Below, in pieces: positions 48,001 to 56,422 of a stretch of 64,000 nt of DNA. A program made the translations under genes and the position numbers. The notes beneath the pieces were generated by a model, which worked only from the letters and a program-made list of their open reading frames with translations, searched no databases and was not told the DNA's origin. The stretch is from positions 248,001 through 312,000 of the forward strand of contig NZ_CALPCE010000002.1 in assembly GCF_943192945.1 (NCBI RefSeq), in the 5' to 3' direction. The stretch comes from Anaerocaecibacter muris. Its GTDB lineage: Bacteria > Bacillota > Clostridia > Christensenellales > Pumilibacteraceae. The stretch's first letter is position 1; each line of letters opens with the position of its first letter.

Positions 48001-49102
48001 GGAAAAGATAAACGAATCGTCGGGCTACAACACTATGAGCCTGTTGAATTCGGGCAAGATCGACTACCTCGTATCCACGTCCACGCGCGGGCGCATACCT
48101 ACGCACGACGACGTGCGGTTGCGGTGCAGAGCCGTCACGCGCGGCATACCGTGCCTTACGGCAATCGACACGGCAAACGCCGTTGCTCGCGCGCTCAAAA
48201 GCAGATACAGCCAGTATAATACCGAGCTTGTAAACATCAACAATATGCGCACCGAGCGGCAACGACTCAACTTTATAAAAATGCACGGTTGCGGCAACGA
48301 TTATATATACGTCGATTGTCTTACCAAACCCATTACAAATATGGAATCTGTCGCGGTCAACCTTTCGGACAGACATTTCAGCGTGGGCGGCGACGGCGTT
48401 ATATTCATCTATCCGTCCGACAAGTGCGACGCCAAAATGCGCATGTTCAATTCCGACGGGTCGGAAGGGAGAATGTGCGGCAACGGCATACGTTGCGTGG
48501 GCAAGTACCTGTACGACAACGGCAAGACCGATAAACTCGATATTACCGTCGATACGATATCGGGCGAGCGCAGGCTTAAACTGTTTGCGCGCGACGGCAA
48601 GGTCAATTCGGTAAAGGTGGATATGGGCGCGGTCATACTCGACCCGCAAAAAGTGCCCGTCAACCTCGACGGCGACAGAATAGTCGCGCGCGAGATAGAA
48701 ACGCCGCTCGGCAAAGTGCAAATAACCTGTTCGTCCATGGGCAATCCGCACTGCACGGTTATCGTGCCCGACGTTATGAACTGCGACGTAGAGGCATGGG
48801 GCAAGGCGATAGGCGAAAATAAAGCGTTGTTCCCCGACGGCGTGAACGTCGGATTTATGCAGATTATCGACCGTTCGCACGTCAAACTGCGCGTGTACGA
48901 ACGCGGCACGGGCGAAACCATGGCGTGCGGAAGCGGCGCGTGCGCGGCGGCGGTCGCGGCGGTGCTCAACGGCAAGTGCGACAAGGACGCGGATATTTTC
49001 GTCCGACTGCTCGGCGGCGAGCTTACTATACGCTACACCGACGAGACGGTTTACCTCACGGGCGAAGCGTGCGAAGTGTTTCGCGGCACGGTACGACTGT
49101 AA
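45059..49102 (+). CDS. carB-dapF: CarB-DapF fusion: carbamoyl-phosphate synthase large subunit joined to diaminopimelate epimerase
   Basis: A single open frame of 1347 residues. Residues 1 to about 1065 are a complete CarB: two ATP-grasp halves (VIGSGPITIGQAAEFDYAG at about 10 and VFGSGPIRIGQGIEFDYA at about 555) and a C-terminal MGS-like allosteric domain (GFELYATQGTAEV, STRGR). Residues about 1069-1347 are a complete DapF, starting LNFIKMHGCGNDY, with catalytic Cys1140 (MCGNGIRC) and Cys1290 (ACGSGAC). DapF converts LL- to meso-diaminopimelate for peptidoglycan and lysine. The linker is under 15 residues and has no stop or Shine-Dalgarno; an internal ATG at 48244 exists without a ribosome binding site. 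dapL, the step before DapF, lies two genes on. The join may be a true fusion or, less likely, a lost stop. Confidence 0.93.
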   Translation: MPKDKSIKKVLVIGSGPITIGQAAEFDYAGTQACRTLKSRKIEVVLVNSNPATIMTDKAMADAIYIEPLTLPTLERIILQEKPDSILPSLGGQTGLTLSMELAKSGFLAEHGVRLLGVRPETIDKAEDRELFKQAMLEINQPCVPSDVVTDVEAAVTFANSIGYPVIVRPAFTLGGAGGGIAANEKELREIARGGLELSPIHQTLIEKSIYGWKEIEFEVMRDKLGNVITVCSMENLDPVGIHTGDSIVVAPTMTLSDKDYQMLRTAALDIISHLKIEGGCNCQFALDPNSADYAVIEVNPRVSRSSALASKATGYPIAKVTTLIALGYTLDEIQNAVTGKTCACFEPAIDYCVVKLPKWPFDKFVYAKRTLGTQMKATGEVMAIAPSFEAGLLKAVRGALGMSTLENPHYAELSDEQIESMLMPATDYRLFILYEAVKRGTSVEHIAEVTKIDPWFLNKIKNLVNYENSIRGRAITKDEYMRGKKLGYLDASIEKLSGNKLPMRRKAVFKTVDTCAAEFKAETPYFYSTYDDENEAREYIDDKRSDAKRVIVFGSGPIRIGQGIEFDYASVHCVWELKELGYDVAIVNNNPETVSTDFDTADRLYFEPLTEEDVDNVIATERPYGVVVAFGGQTAIKLTKHLSEKGVRILGTPADSIDAAEDRERFDALLEKLGIARPQGHTVKTTEQALAAGNALGYPVLLRPSYVLGGQNMIIAFSDEDVKEYMSIILDGNPDNIVLIDKYVMGTEIEVDAICDGEDILIPGIMEHIERAGIHSGDSIAVYPSQNISDKNKEEIIEYTRQLATALNTKGLVNIQYIISDGKIYVIEVNPRSSRTIPYISKVTGVPMIKLATECMVGKKLKKLGFGTGLYPSAPYVAVKVPIFSFEKLTDLDTHLGPEMKSTGEVLGIGKTLDEALYKGLVAAGYKMKRSGGILMTVRDSDKPEIVNVAKNYYELGFELYATQGTAEVIRRAGMPVTVAEKINESSGYNTMSLLNSGKIDYLVSTSTRGRIPTHDDVRLRCRAVTRGIPCLTAIDTANAVARALKSRYSQYNTELVNINNMRTERQRLNFIKMHGCGNDYIYVDCLTKPITNMESVAVNLSDRHFSVGGDGVIFIYPSDKCDAKMRMFNSDGSEGRMCGNGIRCVGKYLYDNGKTDKLDITVDTISGERRLKLFARDGKVNSVKVDMGAVILDPQKVPVNLDGDRIVAREIETPLGKVQITCSSMGNPHCTVIVPDVMNCDVEAWGKAIGENKALFPDGVNVGFMQIIDRSHVKLRVYERGTGETMACGSGACAAAVAAVLNGKCDKDADIFVRLLGGELTIRYTDETVYLTGEACEVFRGTVRL

Positions 49103-49183
49103 GCGTTTTACAATCGAATTCTTACGCAAAAATATAACGGCGGTTTAGATAGTTCCGCATCAGATAAAACATTGGAGAAAATC

Positions 49184-50818
49184 ATGGAAAAATATATTTT
49201 CGTTACGGGCGGCGTCGTGTCGGGCTTGGGCAAGGGCATAACGGCGGCGAGCCTCGGACTTATTCTCAAATCCAAAGGGCTTAAAGTAATAGCGCAAAAG
49301 CTCGATCCGTACATCAACGTTGACCCCGGGACAATGAGTCCCTATCAGCACGGCGAAGTTTTCGTCACGGAGGACGGCGCGGAAACCGACCTCGACCTCG
49401 GACATTACGAGCGGTTTATCGACGAAAATCTTAACAAGTTTTCCAACCTTACCACGGGCAAGGTTTATTCGACCGTGCTTCAAAACGAGCGCGACGGCGT
49501 GTATAACGGCGAAACAGTGCAGGTTATTCCGCACATCACCAACCAGATAAAAAAGTTTATCTATTCGGTCGGCAAAAAGATAGAAGCGGACGTTGTAATA
49601 ACGGAAATAGGCGGCACGGTGGGCGATATAGAGAGCTTGCCGTTTATCGAGGCGATACGTCAGGTGAGCAACGACGTGGGCAGGGAGAACTGTCTGTTCG
49701 TGCACGTCACGCTCGCGCCGACGCTCACGTCCAACGGCGAGGTTAAAACCAAGCCCACGCAACACTCCGTCAAGACGTTGCGCTCGCTCGGCATTTCGCC
49801 CAATCTTGTGGTGTTGCGCACGAGCAAACCCATTGACGACAAGCTCAAAGAAAAACTTGCCATGTCGTGCAATGTAGAGCCCGACTGCGTTATAGAAAAC
49901 CGAGACGCGGATTTGCTGTACGAAGTTCCGCTGTTGCTGTTGGACAGCGGCATAGGCGATATTGTAACGCGCGAACTCAACCTGCCCGACAATCCGCCGC
50001 AGCTCGACGACTGGCGCGCCATGGTGGAAATGGCGAAGAAGCGCGAGGGCGTTGTGACTATCGCGCTTGTCGGAAAATACGTTCAAATGTTCGACGCGTA
50101 TTTGTCTGTCGTGGAAGCGCTCACGCACGGCGGAATACACAACGGCGTTAAGATCGACTTAAAGTGGATAGACGCGGAACGGTTGACGGACAGCACCGTT
50201 GCGAGCTATCTCGACGGCGCGGACGGCGTTATAGTTCCCGGCGGGTTCGGCGACAGGGGTATCGAGGGCATGGTTACCGCCGCCAAGTATTGCAGGGAAA
50301 ACAACAAGCCGTATTTCGGCATTTGCTTGGGCATGCAGATAGCGGTTATAGAGTTTGCGCGCAACGTTTTGGGTTATGCCGACGCGACTTCGCGCGAGTT
50401 CGACCCCGCGTCCGCGCACAAAGTAATAGACATCATGGAAGACCAAATCGGGTGCGAAAACACGGGCGGCACAATGCGGCTGGGCGCATATGAGTGTATG
50501 ATTACGCCGAACAGTACGCTCGCTCGGTGTTACGGCGAGGGCGTTACGTCGGTATGGGAACGGCACCGCCACCGTTACGAGTTTAACAACGCGATACGCG
50601 AAGACGCGCAAAACGCGGGGCTTACGCTGTGCGGCATTTCGCCCGACGGCAATCTTGTGGAAGCGGTGGAAGTCACCGATAATCTTTTCCATCTCGGCGT
50701 GCAGTATCACCCCGAATTCAAATCGCGCCCCGCGCGTCCGCAGCCCATATTCCGCGAATTTATAGCGGCGGCAAAAAAGTACGCGACAGCGCGTAAACCC
50801 GCCAAAAAATCAAAGTAA
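49184..50818 (+). CDS. pyrG: CTP synthase
   Basis: PyrG aminates UTP to CTP with glutamine and ATP. The 544-residue protein keeps every expected residue: P-loop [25 protein letters not shown], the metal Asp in [31 protein letters not shown], the oxyanion PGGFG, nucleophile Cys381 (ICLGMQ), GGTMRLG lid, ERHRHRYE and YHPEF with the triad His/Glu. ATG 49184 was chosen with GGAGAA upstream; TTG 49172 would destroy that signal. It is the catalytic counterpart of the degenerate paralogue at 16469. It lies 81 nt after carB-dapF and 96 nt before dapL. Confidence 0.97.
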   Translation: MEKYIFVTGGVVSGLGKGITAASLGLILKSKGLKVIAQKLDPYINVDPGTMSPYQHGEVFVTEDGAETDLDLGHYERFIDENLNKFSNLTTGKVYSTVLQNERDGVYNGETVQVIPHITNQIKKFIYSVGKKIEADVVITEIGGTVGDIESLPFIEAIRQVSNDVGRENCLFVHVTLAPTLTSNGEVKTKPTQHSVKTLRSLGISPNLVVLRTSKPIDDKLKEKLAMSCNVEPDCVIENRDADLLYEVPLLLLDSGIGDIVTRELNLPDNPPQLDDWRAMVEMAKKREGVVTIALVGKYVQMFDAYLSVVEALTHGGIHNGVKIDLKWIDAERLTDSTVASYLDGADGVIVPGGFGDRGIEGMVTAAKYCRENNKPYFGICLGMQIAVIEFARNVLGYADATSREFDPASAHKVIDIMEDQIGCENTGGTMRLGAYECMITPNSTLARCYGEGVTSVWERHRHRYEFNNAIREDAQNAGLTLCGISPDGNLVEAVEVTDNLFHLGVQYHPEFKSRPARPQPIFREFIAAAKKYATARKPAKKSK

Positions 50819-50914
50819 CGAATATAAACTCCGCGTCGGCAAACGGTAACGCTCCGCCGACGGGCGGCGTATATTAAAGTGCGTCGCATGCGCAAAAAAC
50901 GGGAGAATGTCGCA

Positions 50915-52114
50915 ATGAAACTTAACAAGAATTTTAAAAACCTCAAAGAAAACTACCTGTTCGCGGAAGTATCGCGACGTGTGGAAGCGTACTCTTCGGC
51001 GTTTCCCAATTCGGATATTATAAGCCTCGGCATAGGCGACGTAACTATTCCGCTGTCGCTTAAAGCGGTGGACGCGTGCAAGGACGCGGCGATCGGGTTG
51101 AGCACGAAATCGGGCTTCCGCGGTTACGGACCTTACGACGGCTATGCGTTTTTGAAAAACGCGGTTGTCGATTATTACAAAATGCGCGGCGTGGAAATTC
51201 ACGCCGACGAGGTGTTTGTTACCGACGGCGCGAAAAACGGAATAGGCAATTTCCTCGACCTTTTCGATTCGGATAATACGGTCATGATCCCCGATCCCGT
51301 TTATCCCGCATACGTCGACGCGAATATACTCGCGGGCAACAAGATTGTTTACGTAAACGCTACTGAGGAAAACGAGTTTTTGGCAATGCCGCCCAAAAAG
51401 GGCAAGGCGGACATTATATACCTATGCTCGCCCAACAATCCGACGGGCGCGGCGTATAACAAGGAACAGTTAAAACAGTGGGTGGATTTCGCGCTCGAAA
51501 ACGACGCGGTTATTCTGTACGACGCCGCTTACGAAGCGTATATCGACGACAAGTCGGCGGTGCGTTCCATATTTGAAATTACGGGCGCGCGCGACTGCGC
51601 CGTCGAGTTCTGTTCGTTCTCCAAAATGGCGGGGTTCACGGGCGTCAGGTGCGGCTGGACGGTTATACCCATGGCGTCGCCGCTCAACCGTATGTGGTTG
51701 CACCGTCAAGCAATCAAGTTTAACGGCACGTCTTACGTCGTGCAAAAAATGGCGGAAAGCATGTTGCGCGGCGGTTACGAGGACTCCAAAAAGATGGTCG
51801 CGGCGTACAAAAAGAACGCGAAAATAATAACCGATAAGTTCGACGCGCTCGGCATTAAGTACACGGGCGGAATACACGCGCCGTATATTTGGTTTAACTG
51901 CGGCGTGGATTCGTGGGAGTTTTTTGACTACCTGCTCAAAAAAGCGCGCATAGTTTGCACCCCCGGCAGCGGGTTCGGCAAAAACGGAAACGGCTGGGTG
52001 CGCCTGACCTCGTTCAATTCGCAGGAGCGCACGGAAGAAGCGATTAAACGGTTCGAGCCGTTCTGGAAGGAATTTATAGACGTGCGTGACAAGCTGTTCA
52101 CGGCCGTGCGTTGA
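50915..52114 (+). CDS. dapL: LL-diaminopimelate aminotransferase
   Basis: DapL converts tetrahydrodipicolinate directly to LL-diaminopimelate with glutamate as amino donor. The 399-residue PLP enzyme (fold type I) begins with the typical NYLFAEVSRRV and SLGIGDVT segments, and has GYGPYDGY, the SPNNPTGA loop, the YDAAYEAY loop, and the PLP lysine in SFSKMAGFTG. ATG 50915 has GGGAG 9 nt upstream. The next enzyme in the pathway, DapF, is fused to CarB in the same cluster, which supports the assignment over a generic aspartate aminotransferase. Confidence 0.92.
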   Translation: MKLNKNFKNLKENYLFAEVSRRVEAYSSAFPNSDIISLGIGDVTIPLSLKAVDACKDAAIGLSTKSGFRGYGPYDGYAFLKNAVVDYYKMRGVEIHADEVFVTDGAKNGIGNFLDLFDSDNTVMIPDPVYPAYVDANILAGNKIVYVNATEENEFLAMPPKKGKADIIYLCSPNNPTGAAYNKEQLKQWVDFALENDAVILYDAAYEAYIDDKSAVRSIFEITGARDCAVEFCSFSKMAGFTGVRCGWTVIPMASPLNRMWLHRQAIKFNGTSYVVQKMAESMLRGGYEDSKKMVAAYKKNAKIITDKFDALGIKYTGGIHAPYIWFNCGVDSWEFFDYLLKKARIVCTPGSGFGKNGNGWVRLTSFNSQERTEEAIKRFEPFWKEFIDVRDKLFTAVR

Positions 52115-54204
52115 AAACTACCGTAAAAATCCCCAAAAGCCGCATGATCGCGCCCATAGATTTCGGCGAGGTTTTAACCGCGCATTGCGCGTGCGGCGTC
52201 AAGCTGTCGTACACGGAGTACGCGTTTATGCAGTTTGAGAGCAAGCGGGTAACGCTGTTCGACGCATACGCGTCCGCGCACAGATACAGACCGTTAGACG
52301 TGGAATGCGGCGTTGTCGCGTTCCCGTTTTATTGCGGGTGCATGACCGACAGCGGCGAGCGCGTGGCGTACTGCGGTCTGCGATTTTGCGAGGAGCGCGC
52401 CGCAAGCTGGAAGCTGTTGGGCTTGGAGAGCGCGTTGGGTTTGCTCAATGTGGACGCGACGGCGGCGGGCGTTTCCATAACTTCGGGCGTGTGCTGTATC
52501 GCCGACGAACAGGCTTACGACGTTTATCGCAAGCATTTACAGGACGAAGTGCATCCGCTCGCGGGGCTTATCGTGCTAAACGGACAAACGCACACCGCGG
52601 TCGAGCTGTACGGCAAAAAGTACGCGGTATTTTCCACGGGCTGGGGCGACGGCAAGTATAACTGTTATGCGGGGTTCACCGCCGACGGAAGGCTCACTGC
52701 CGTAATAGCCGATTTCGGCATGATAGACTATCCCGCGACGGACGACGGGATTGCGGAAGTGGAAGTGGAAACCGACGCGGCGGATTTGTACGTTTACGAT
52801 CCGACCAAAACGGAAAGCGAAAACAACATCATGCGCTGGACGGCGGCGCTCGAAAAAGCGTCCGATCCAGCGGCGCGCTTGCGCGCGTATTCGCGGCGCG
52901 GATACGCATATCACTCGGCAAAGAACACCGACGCCGCGCTTGCCGATTACATTTCGGCGGTCAAGTGCAGTAAGCAGGTGACGGACAGGGGCGAGCTGTC
53001 GCGCGCGTGGTCGGTGTACGACAACGCCGCGGAGATTTACTGCGAGCGCAGTGATTACGAATCGGCTATCAGGCTGATGAACGACGCGCTCGAAGTAAAC
53101 GACAGTCTGTATTCGGGTGCGTTCGTAAGGCTGATTGATTTATACAGGCTGACCAAGCGCACGGACAAGGCGACGGAAATTGCGGAGCGCATGCAGAGCC
53201 GCCGACCCGACGACCCTGTGGCTAATATGAAATACGCCGAGTGTTGCGTTGATGCGGCGGACTACAAGACCGCGGCGGACATGTACGAGCGGCTCGCGTC
53301 CAAATTCATGCTTTACGAAAACTTGTTCGACGAAGCGTCTTGTTATATCGAGCTGGGCGATTACGCGCAGGCGGAGAACGCGCTCGAACGTCATCCGGCA
53401 AAAGAAAATTACGAGCAGTATTGGTACTACAAGGCGTATATAGCATATAAAAAACGCGATTTTCGCGCGGCGTTGGACAATGCGGAAATGTCGCACGAAC
53501 TCGATAAAGAATACATGCCAGCACTGTATTTGCTCATCGATATTGAATCGTTGTTGCAGGAATATCACGCTGTGGCGCGGTACGCGGAGGAGTACAAGCG
53601 ACTGCGCCCCGAAAACGAATACGGTTACAACGTTTGCGCCGAAGCGCACTTGATGCTGGGCAATTTTTCGGAGTGCGCGCGCAACTACTGCTATCTGTAC
53701 GACAAAATCAAGCAGGACGATAAGTATGCCGCGCTCGCCGCGCTCGCTTGTTCCAAGTCGGGCGACAAAAAGCGCAGGACGGAAATGTTGCGCACGCTCA
53801 AACGCAAACGCAGTATGTATTATTACGGCGCTATGTACGGCGTGTATATATTAAAGTTCAGAGAATTGGACAGCGCGCTCGACAAAGTGGTGTACAACCT
53901 GCAATCGGATAAAGACTTTATACTGTTGCTCGCCGTCTACCTGTTTCAGATTAACGTGATATTGCCCGCAACGCATTTGGTGGGCGAGTTGAGCAAGGAT
54001 AATTATAGGTCGTTCGAGGTGGTCGCGCAACAGATACGCATTGCCGAGAAGATAGGCGACAAGAAACAGTTTTTCAAGTTTTTGGATTACTATGTCGATC
54101 ATTATATCGCGGAGGACATGCCCGCGCAGGACAAGCGCATTATTGCCGAACGGTTCATGTCGCCCGCGCGCAAACATAGCGGGTGGTTGAGCGAAATAAA
54201 ATAA
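52111..54204 (+). CDS. DUF4241-like domain fused to TPR repeats
   Basis: A 697-residue protein without signal peptide. Residues about 1-235 resemble DUF4241: the end of the domain shows STGWGDGKYNCYAGF and AVIADFGMID, close to the G-x-G-D-G-x-Y and DF pattern of that family. From about residue 250 to the end are TPR-like helical hairpins (A-x-Y-x-x-R-G-x-A-Y, then several x8-G/A-x2-Y/F patterns) used for protein contacts. The start TTG 52111 overlaps the dapL stop by 4 nt; without a clear ribosome binding site, translation is probably coupled. An ATG at 52144 is an alternative. The function is unknown; it is the last gene of the cluster. Confidence 0.72.
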   Translation: MKTTVKIPKSRMIAPIDFGEVLTAHCACGVKLSYTEYAFMQFESKRVTLFDAYASAHRYRPLDVECGVVAFPFYCGCMTDSGERVAYCGLRFCEERAASWKLLGLESALGLLNVDATAAGVSITSGVCCIADEQAYDVYRKHLQDEVHPLAGLIVLNGQTHTAVELYGKKYAVFSTGWGDGKYNCYAGFTADGRLTAVIADFGMIDYPATDDGIAEVEVETDAADLYVYDPTKTESENNIMRWTAALEKASDPAARLRAYSRRGYAYHSAKNTDAALADYISAVKCSKQVTDRGELSRAWSVYDNAAEIYCERSDYESAIRLMNDALEVNDSLYSGAFVRLIDLYRLTKRTDKATEIAERMQSRRPDDPVANMKYAECCVDAADYKTAADMYERLASKFMLYENLFDEASCYIELGDYAQAENALERHPAKENYEQYWYYKAYIAYKKRDFRAALDNAEMSHELDKEYMPALYLLIDIESLLQEYHAVARYAEEYKRLRPENEYGYNVCAEAHLMLGNFSECARNYCYLYDKIKQDDKYAALAALACSKSGDKKRRTEMLRTLKRKRSMYYYGAMYGVYILKFRELDSALDKVVYNLQSDKDFILLLAVYLFQINVILPATHLVGELSKDNYRSFEVVAQQIRIAEKIGDKKQFFKFLDYYVDHYIAEDMPAQDKRIIAERFMSPARKHSGWLSEIK

Positions 54205-54230
54205 CCGTCGCGAAAGGCTTTGCGCGACGG
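54205..54230 (+). terminator. Hairpin after the DUF4241-TPR gene, no T-run
   Basis: CCGTCGCG (54205-54212) pairs with CGCGACGG (54223-54230) right behind the stop codon. The following GCTTATATC is not a T-run, so it may stabilise the 3' end instead of stopping transcription by itself. Confidence 0.5.
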
Positions 54231-54303
54231 GCTTATATCACAAACGCGTTTACTTGTCAATAGGATAGACAAAAATATTGTGCGGAAAATTTTTGCGCGC
54301 CCA

Positions 54304-54332
54304 TTGATTTTAATGCGCGAATTGTATATAAT
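54304..54332 (+). promoter_or_regulatory. Sigma-A type promoter of the probable 6S RNA
   Basis: TTGATT (54304-54309), 17 bp, TATAAT (54327-54332); start expected about 54339. Confidence 0.85.
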
Positions 54333-54339
54333 ATAGGTA

Positions 54340-54500
54340 CATCCTGCGGTGTACGAGATAAAGCCTTATTTATAACCTCACTCAATAAAAGGGATGGCGC
54401 GTACTCGGTGCTATGTCGGGCCCCAGTAATTTTGACGCAAGTCAAGCAGGGGAAGACAGAATATCGTGTCAGCCGACCCACCTGCCATAAGGCGGGTTTG
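54340..54500 (+). ncRNA. ssrS: Probable 6S RNA
   Basis: A strong promoter drives about 160 nt with no coding frame. The 5' end CATCCTGCGGTGTACG, the internal ATAAAAGGGAT segment, the GUCGG/CCGAC stem (about 54413-54417 with 54474-54478) enclosing CCCC/GGGG and a GCAA tetraloop, and a 3' hairpin CCTGCC-ATAA-GGCGGG (about 54481-54496) followed by TTTG fit what I recall of clostridial 6S RNAs, which bind and restrain sigma-A RNA polymerase. The match is from memory of sequence style, not from a covariance model; another small RNA is possible. Confidence 0.6.
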
Positions 54501-54857
54501 AATATGGCTTATTATTATCTGCGGCACAGGCGGGATTTTTTTGTGTATTCATCGGCGGATACGGGCTACGTTCGGCTTGTCGGCTCGGTCGTGTAGGTGG
54601 GTCTACACTCCCTTCGCCGTCGCGCCGACAGTTGCCCGTCTGCGCCGCGACTACGCAAAAAAATGCTTTGCGGCGTGTAGTTGGTGTCGCGCCTACGCGC
54701 AAAAAGATTTGCGGCGAAAATACACCGTCGCGCCGACAGTTGCCCGTCTGCGCCGCGACTACGCAAAAAAAATGCTTTGCGGCGTGTAGTTGGTGTCGCG
54801 CCTCCGCGCAAAAAAGGCTTTACGTCGGTTATTAAATATCGATTTAAAAATCAAATT
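54501..54857. other. Non-coding region with 108-bp tandem repeat
   Basis: No supported gene. It contains the two repeat units from 54617 and ends at the stop codon of the converging minus-strand gene. Confidence 0.55.
54617..54825. repeat. 108-bp tandem duplication (two units)
   Basis: Unit 1 starts at 54617, unit 2 at 54725. They agree except for an extra A in an A-run, one substitution in GCGCCT(A/C)CGCG, and a diverged tail after about 54815. Near-identity suggests a recent duplication. Confidence 0.88.
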
Positions 54858-55529
54858 TTATTTGTTTAAACCGTTTGTAATCAGCAATTTTATTGCGTCG
54901 GTAACGGCTTCGGGGTCGGGGCGAGATCCTGCGTTTCGGAAGTCGAAGCAGTCGGCAAACGCGCGCAGTTCGGTTTCGGCGCGGCGCAGGTCGCGCGTCA
55001 ATCCCGCGGTCAATGCGCCGAGATACGCGCTTGCGCTTTTGCCCGCGTACTGTGCGGCGGCATAAAGATATTGAGCGTGCTTGACGCAATGGCGCGCGGC
55101 GGCAAACAATTGGGGAAATTCTTTTTCGTTTTCGTACATTTCGGCGACAGTCATATAATACCGCGACATAGGTTCGCGGAGCGCGTCGCATATTACGCAA
55201 CCGATATGCGCGTCCAGTTTTTCGGCGTGCTTTTTTGCCGATTTTTTATCGGTCGGGGCTTTTTGCACAAGCTCGCGCAAAGCCGCGGCGCGCGTTTCCA
55301 ACTGCAATGCAAGCCCGAGCTTGTTTTGACCTTTGTACATTGCGCGGATATGTTCGGGACAAAAACCCACGCTGTTGGACGCTACTCGGAAATCGGGGTC
55401 CATTACGTTCTCGTCGAGGTACTGTGCGACGATCCGCTTTTCGCGCGCGGCGAAAATCTTGCACAGCGGACAGCCGTCCGTTTCGCGGTACGCTTCCCAT
55501 ATAGGCGCGGTCTGGATTTGGTATTGCAT
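54858..55529 (-). CDS. DUF6062-like protein with Cys/His pairs
   Basis: A 223-residue cytosolic protein of unknown function. It has paired motifs that look like metal or cluster sites: CPLC (about 20-23) with FCPEH (about 57-61), and CVIC (about 110-113) with HCVKH, each a C-x2-C and a C-x2-H. The rest is helical and rich in Ala, Arg and Glu. I associate this pattern with the family annotated DUF6062 in Clostridia; no activity is known to me. ATG 55529 follows GGGAG; an upstream frame extension exists but lacks a ribosome binding site. It is divergent from the membrane protein gene at 55646. Confidence 0.7.
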   Translation of the reverse strand: MQYQIQTAPIWEAYRETDGCPLCKIFAAREKRIVAQYLDENVMDPDFRVASNSVGFCPEHIRAMYKGQNKLGLALQLETRAAALRELVQKAPTDKKSAKKHAEKLDAHIGCVICDALREPMSRYYMTVAEMYENEKEFPQLFAAARHCVKHAQYLYAAAQYAGKSASAYLGALTAGLTRDLRRAETELRAFADCFDFRNAGSRPDPEAVTDAIKLLITNGLNK

Positions 55530-55609
55530 AATGTCGCTCCCGAAATAATATAATGTCGTATGTTTGCGCGCGCCGGTTCTGTTGTATTCGGCACGCGGCG
55601 CATAACGCA

Positions 55610-55638
55610 ATTATAGCACTTTTTTCCCGTAAAGGCAA
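55610..55638 (-). promoter_or_regulatory. Possible promoter of the DUF6062-like gene
   Basis: On the minus strand TTGCCT (complement of 55633-55638), 17 bp, TATAAT (complement of 55610-55615). It would give a leader of about 75 nt. Confidence 0.5.
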
Positions 55639-55645
55639 GGCGAAT

Positions 55646-56365
55646 ATGAAGGAATACGAATCGGGCGCTTATCTTGTGTCGCGGCGATACCGCAATCGCA
55701 AGCCCGAAAGATACAAATCGCGCCGCCCGCGCAAAGCCGCGGGCGTGCTTATAGCCGTGTTGCTGTTGCTTACGGCGGGGATTTGCGTGCTTGTCGTGTT
55801 TTTGCCCAAGCTGTCCGTGCCGACTTCGGGCGCGCCGAGTTTTAAGGGCAAGACGTATTACTTGCTCGCAACGGCGAAAGCGACCGACAGAGCGCAAGCG
55901 TCCGTCGCGGCGCAGTACGCGGCGGAGCGGGGCGGCGCGGGCTATATCTATAACGACGGAAACTATCACATAATAGCGGCGGTGTACGAGCGTGAAGCAG
56001 ACGCAAAAACTCTCGCGTCGATGAACGCCGATTCGCACTATTTTGCATTGACTATTCCGCCGTCGGCGTGCGGTGCGGGCGATAAGCGCGCGCTCGAATA
56101 TCTGACGGGCGAGTGGTTTCAAACTGTGTCGGCGGCGGCGACCGAGCTTGACCGCGGCAATATTACGGAGTCCGCCGCGGAGCATGCGTTATCGGTTGCG
56201 TGTCGGCGACTGTACGACTGTGCGGACGGCGCGGAGTCCGCGCGGTTTAAGCGCGCCGTAACCGCCGTATGCGAATACGTCATGCCGCAGTCGGTCACCG
56301 TTCTGTCGTATATCCGTTACGTGCAGACTTATGCCGTGGTGGCGGCGCATATAGCTTTTGCATAA
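55646..56365 (+). CDS. Single-pass membrane protein, possibly with a SPOR-like extracellular domain
   Basis: A 239-residue protein. A basic cytosolic start (about 1-30, many Arg/Lys/Tyr) is followed by a membrane helix (AGVLIAVLLLLTAGICVLVVFL, split at about 32-53), then an outer domain. The part about 65-125 (YYLLATAKAT, ARASVAAQYA-type helix, GAGYIYNDGNYHIIAAVY) resembles the beta-alpha-beta pattern of SPOR peptidoglycan-binding domains; this is inference. The remaining about 110 residues are helical and not recognised. ATG 55646 is preceded by AAGG. It lies before nfnA but that operon has its own promoter. Confidence 0.65.
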   Translation: MKEYESGAYLVSRRYRNRKPERYKSRRPRKAAGVLIAVLLLLTAGICVLVVFLPKLSVPTSGAPSFKGKTYYLLATAKATDRAQASVAAQYAAERGGAGYIYNDGNYHIIAAVYEREADAKTLASMNADSHYFALTIPPSACGAGDKRALEYLTGEWFQTVSAAATELDRGNITESAAEHALSVACRRLYDCADGAESARFKRAVTAVCEYVMPQSVTVLSYIRYVQTYAVVAAHIAFA

Positions 56366-56373
56366 ACAATCGC

Positions 56374-56402
56374 TTGATCGTCGCGCGCGGTTGTGTTATA
56401 CT
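56374..56402 (+). promoter_or_regulatory. Promoter of nfnAB
   Basis: TTGATC (56374-56379), 17 bp, TATACT (56397-56402), about 20 nt before the start codon. Confidence 0.75.
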
Positions 56403-56422
56403 GTACGCAGAGGTCAAACGGC

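Noticed and set aside
48180-48300. Separate carB and dapF genes with a hidden start
   Set aside because: The frame is continuous, no stop lies between the domains, and the internal ATG at 48244 lacks a Shine-Dalgarno sequence.
54617-54825. CRISPR array or coding duplication near the 6S RNA
   Set aside because: Only two contiguous units, no spacers; frames across it lack starts, signals and known domains.
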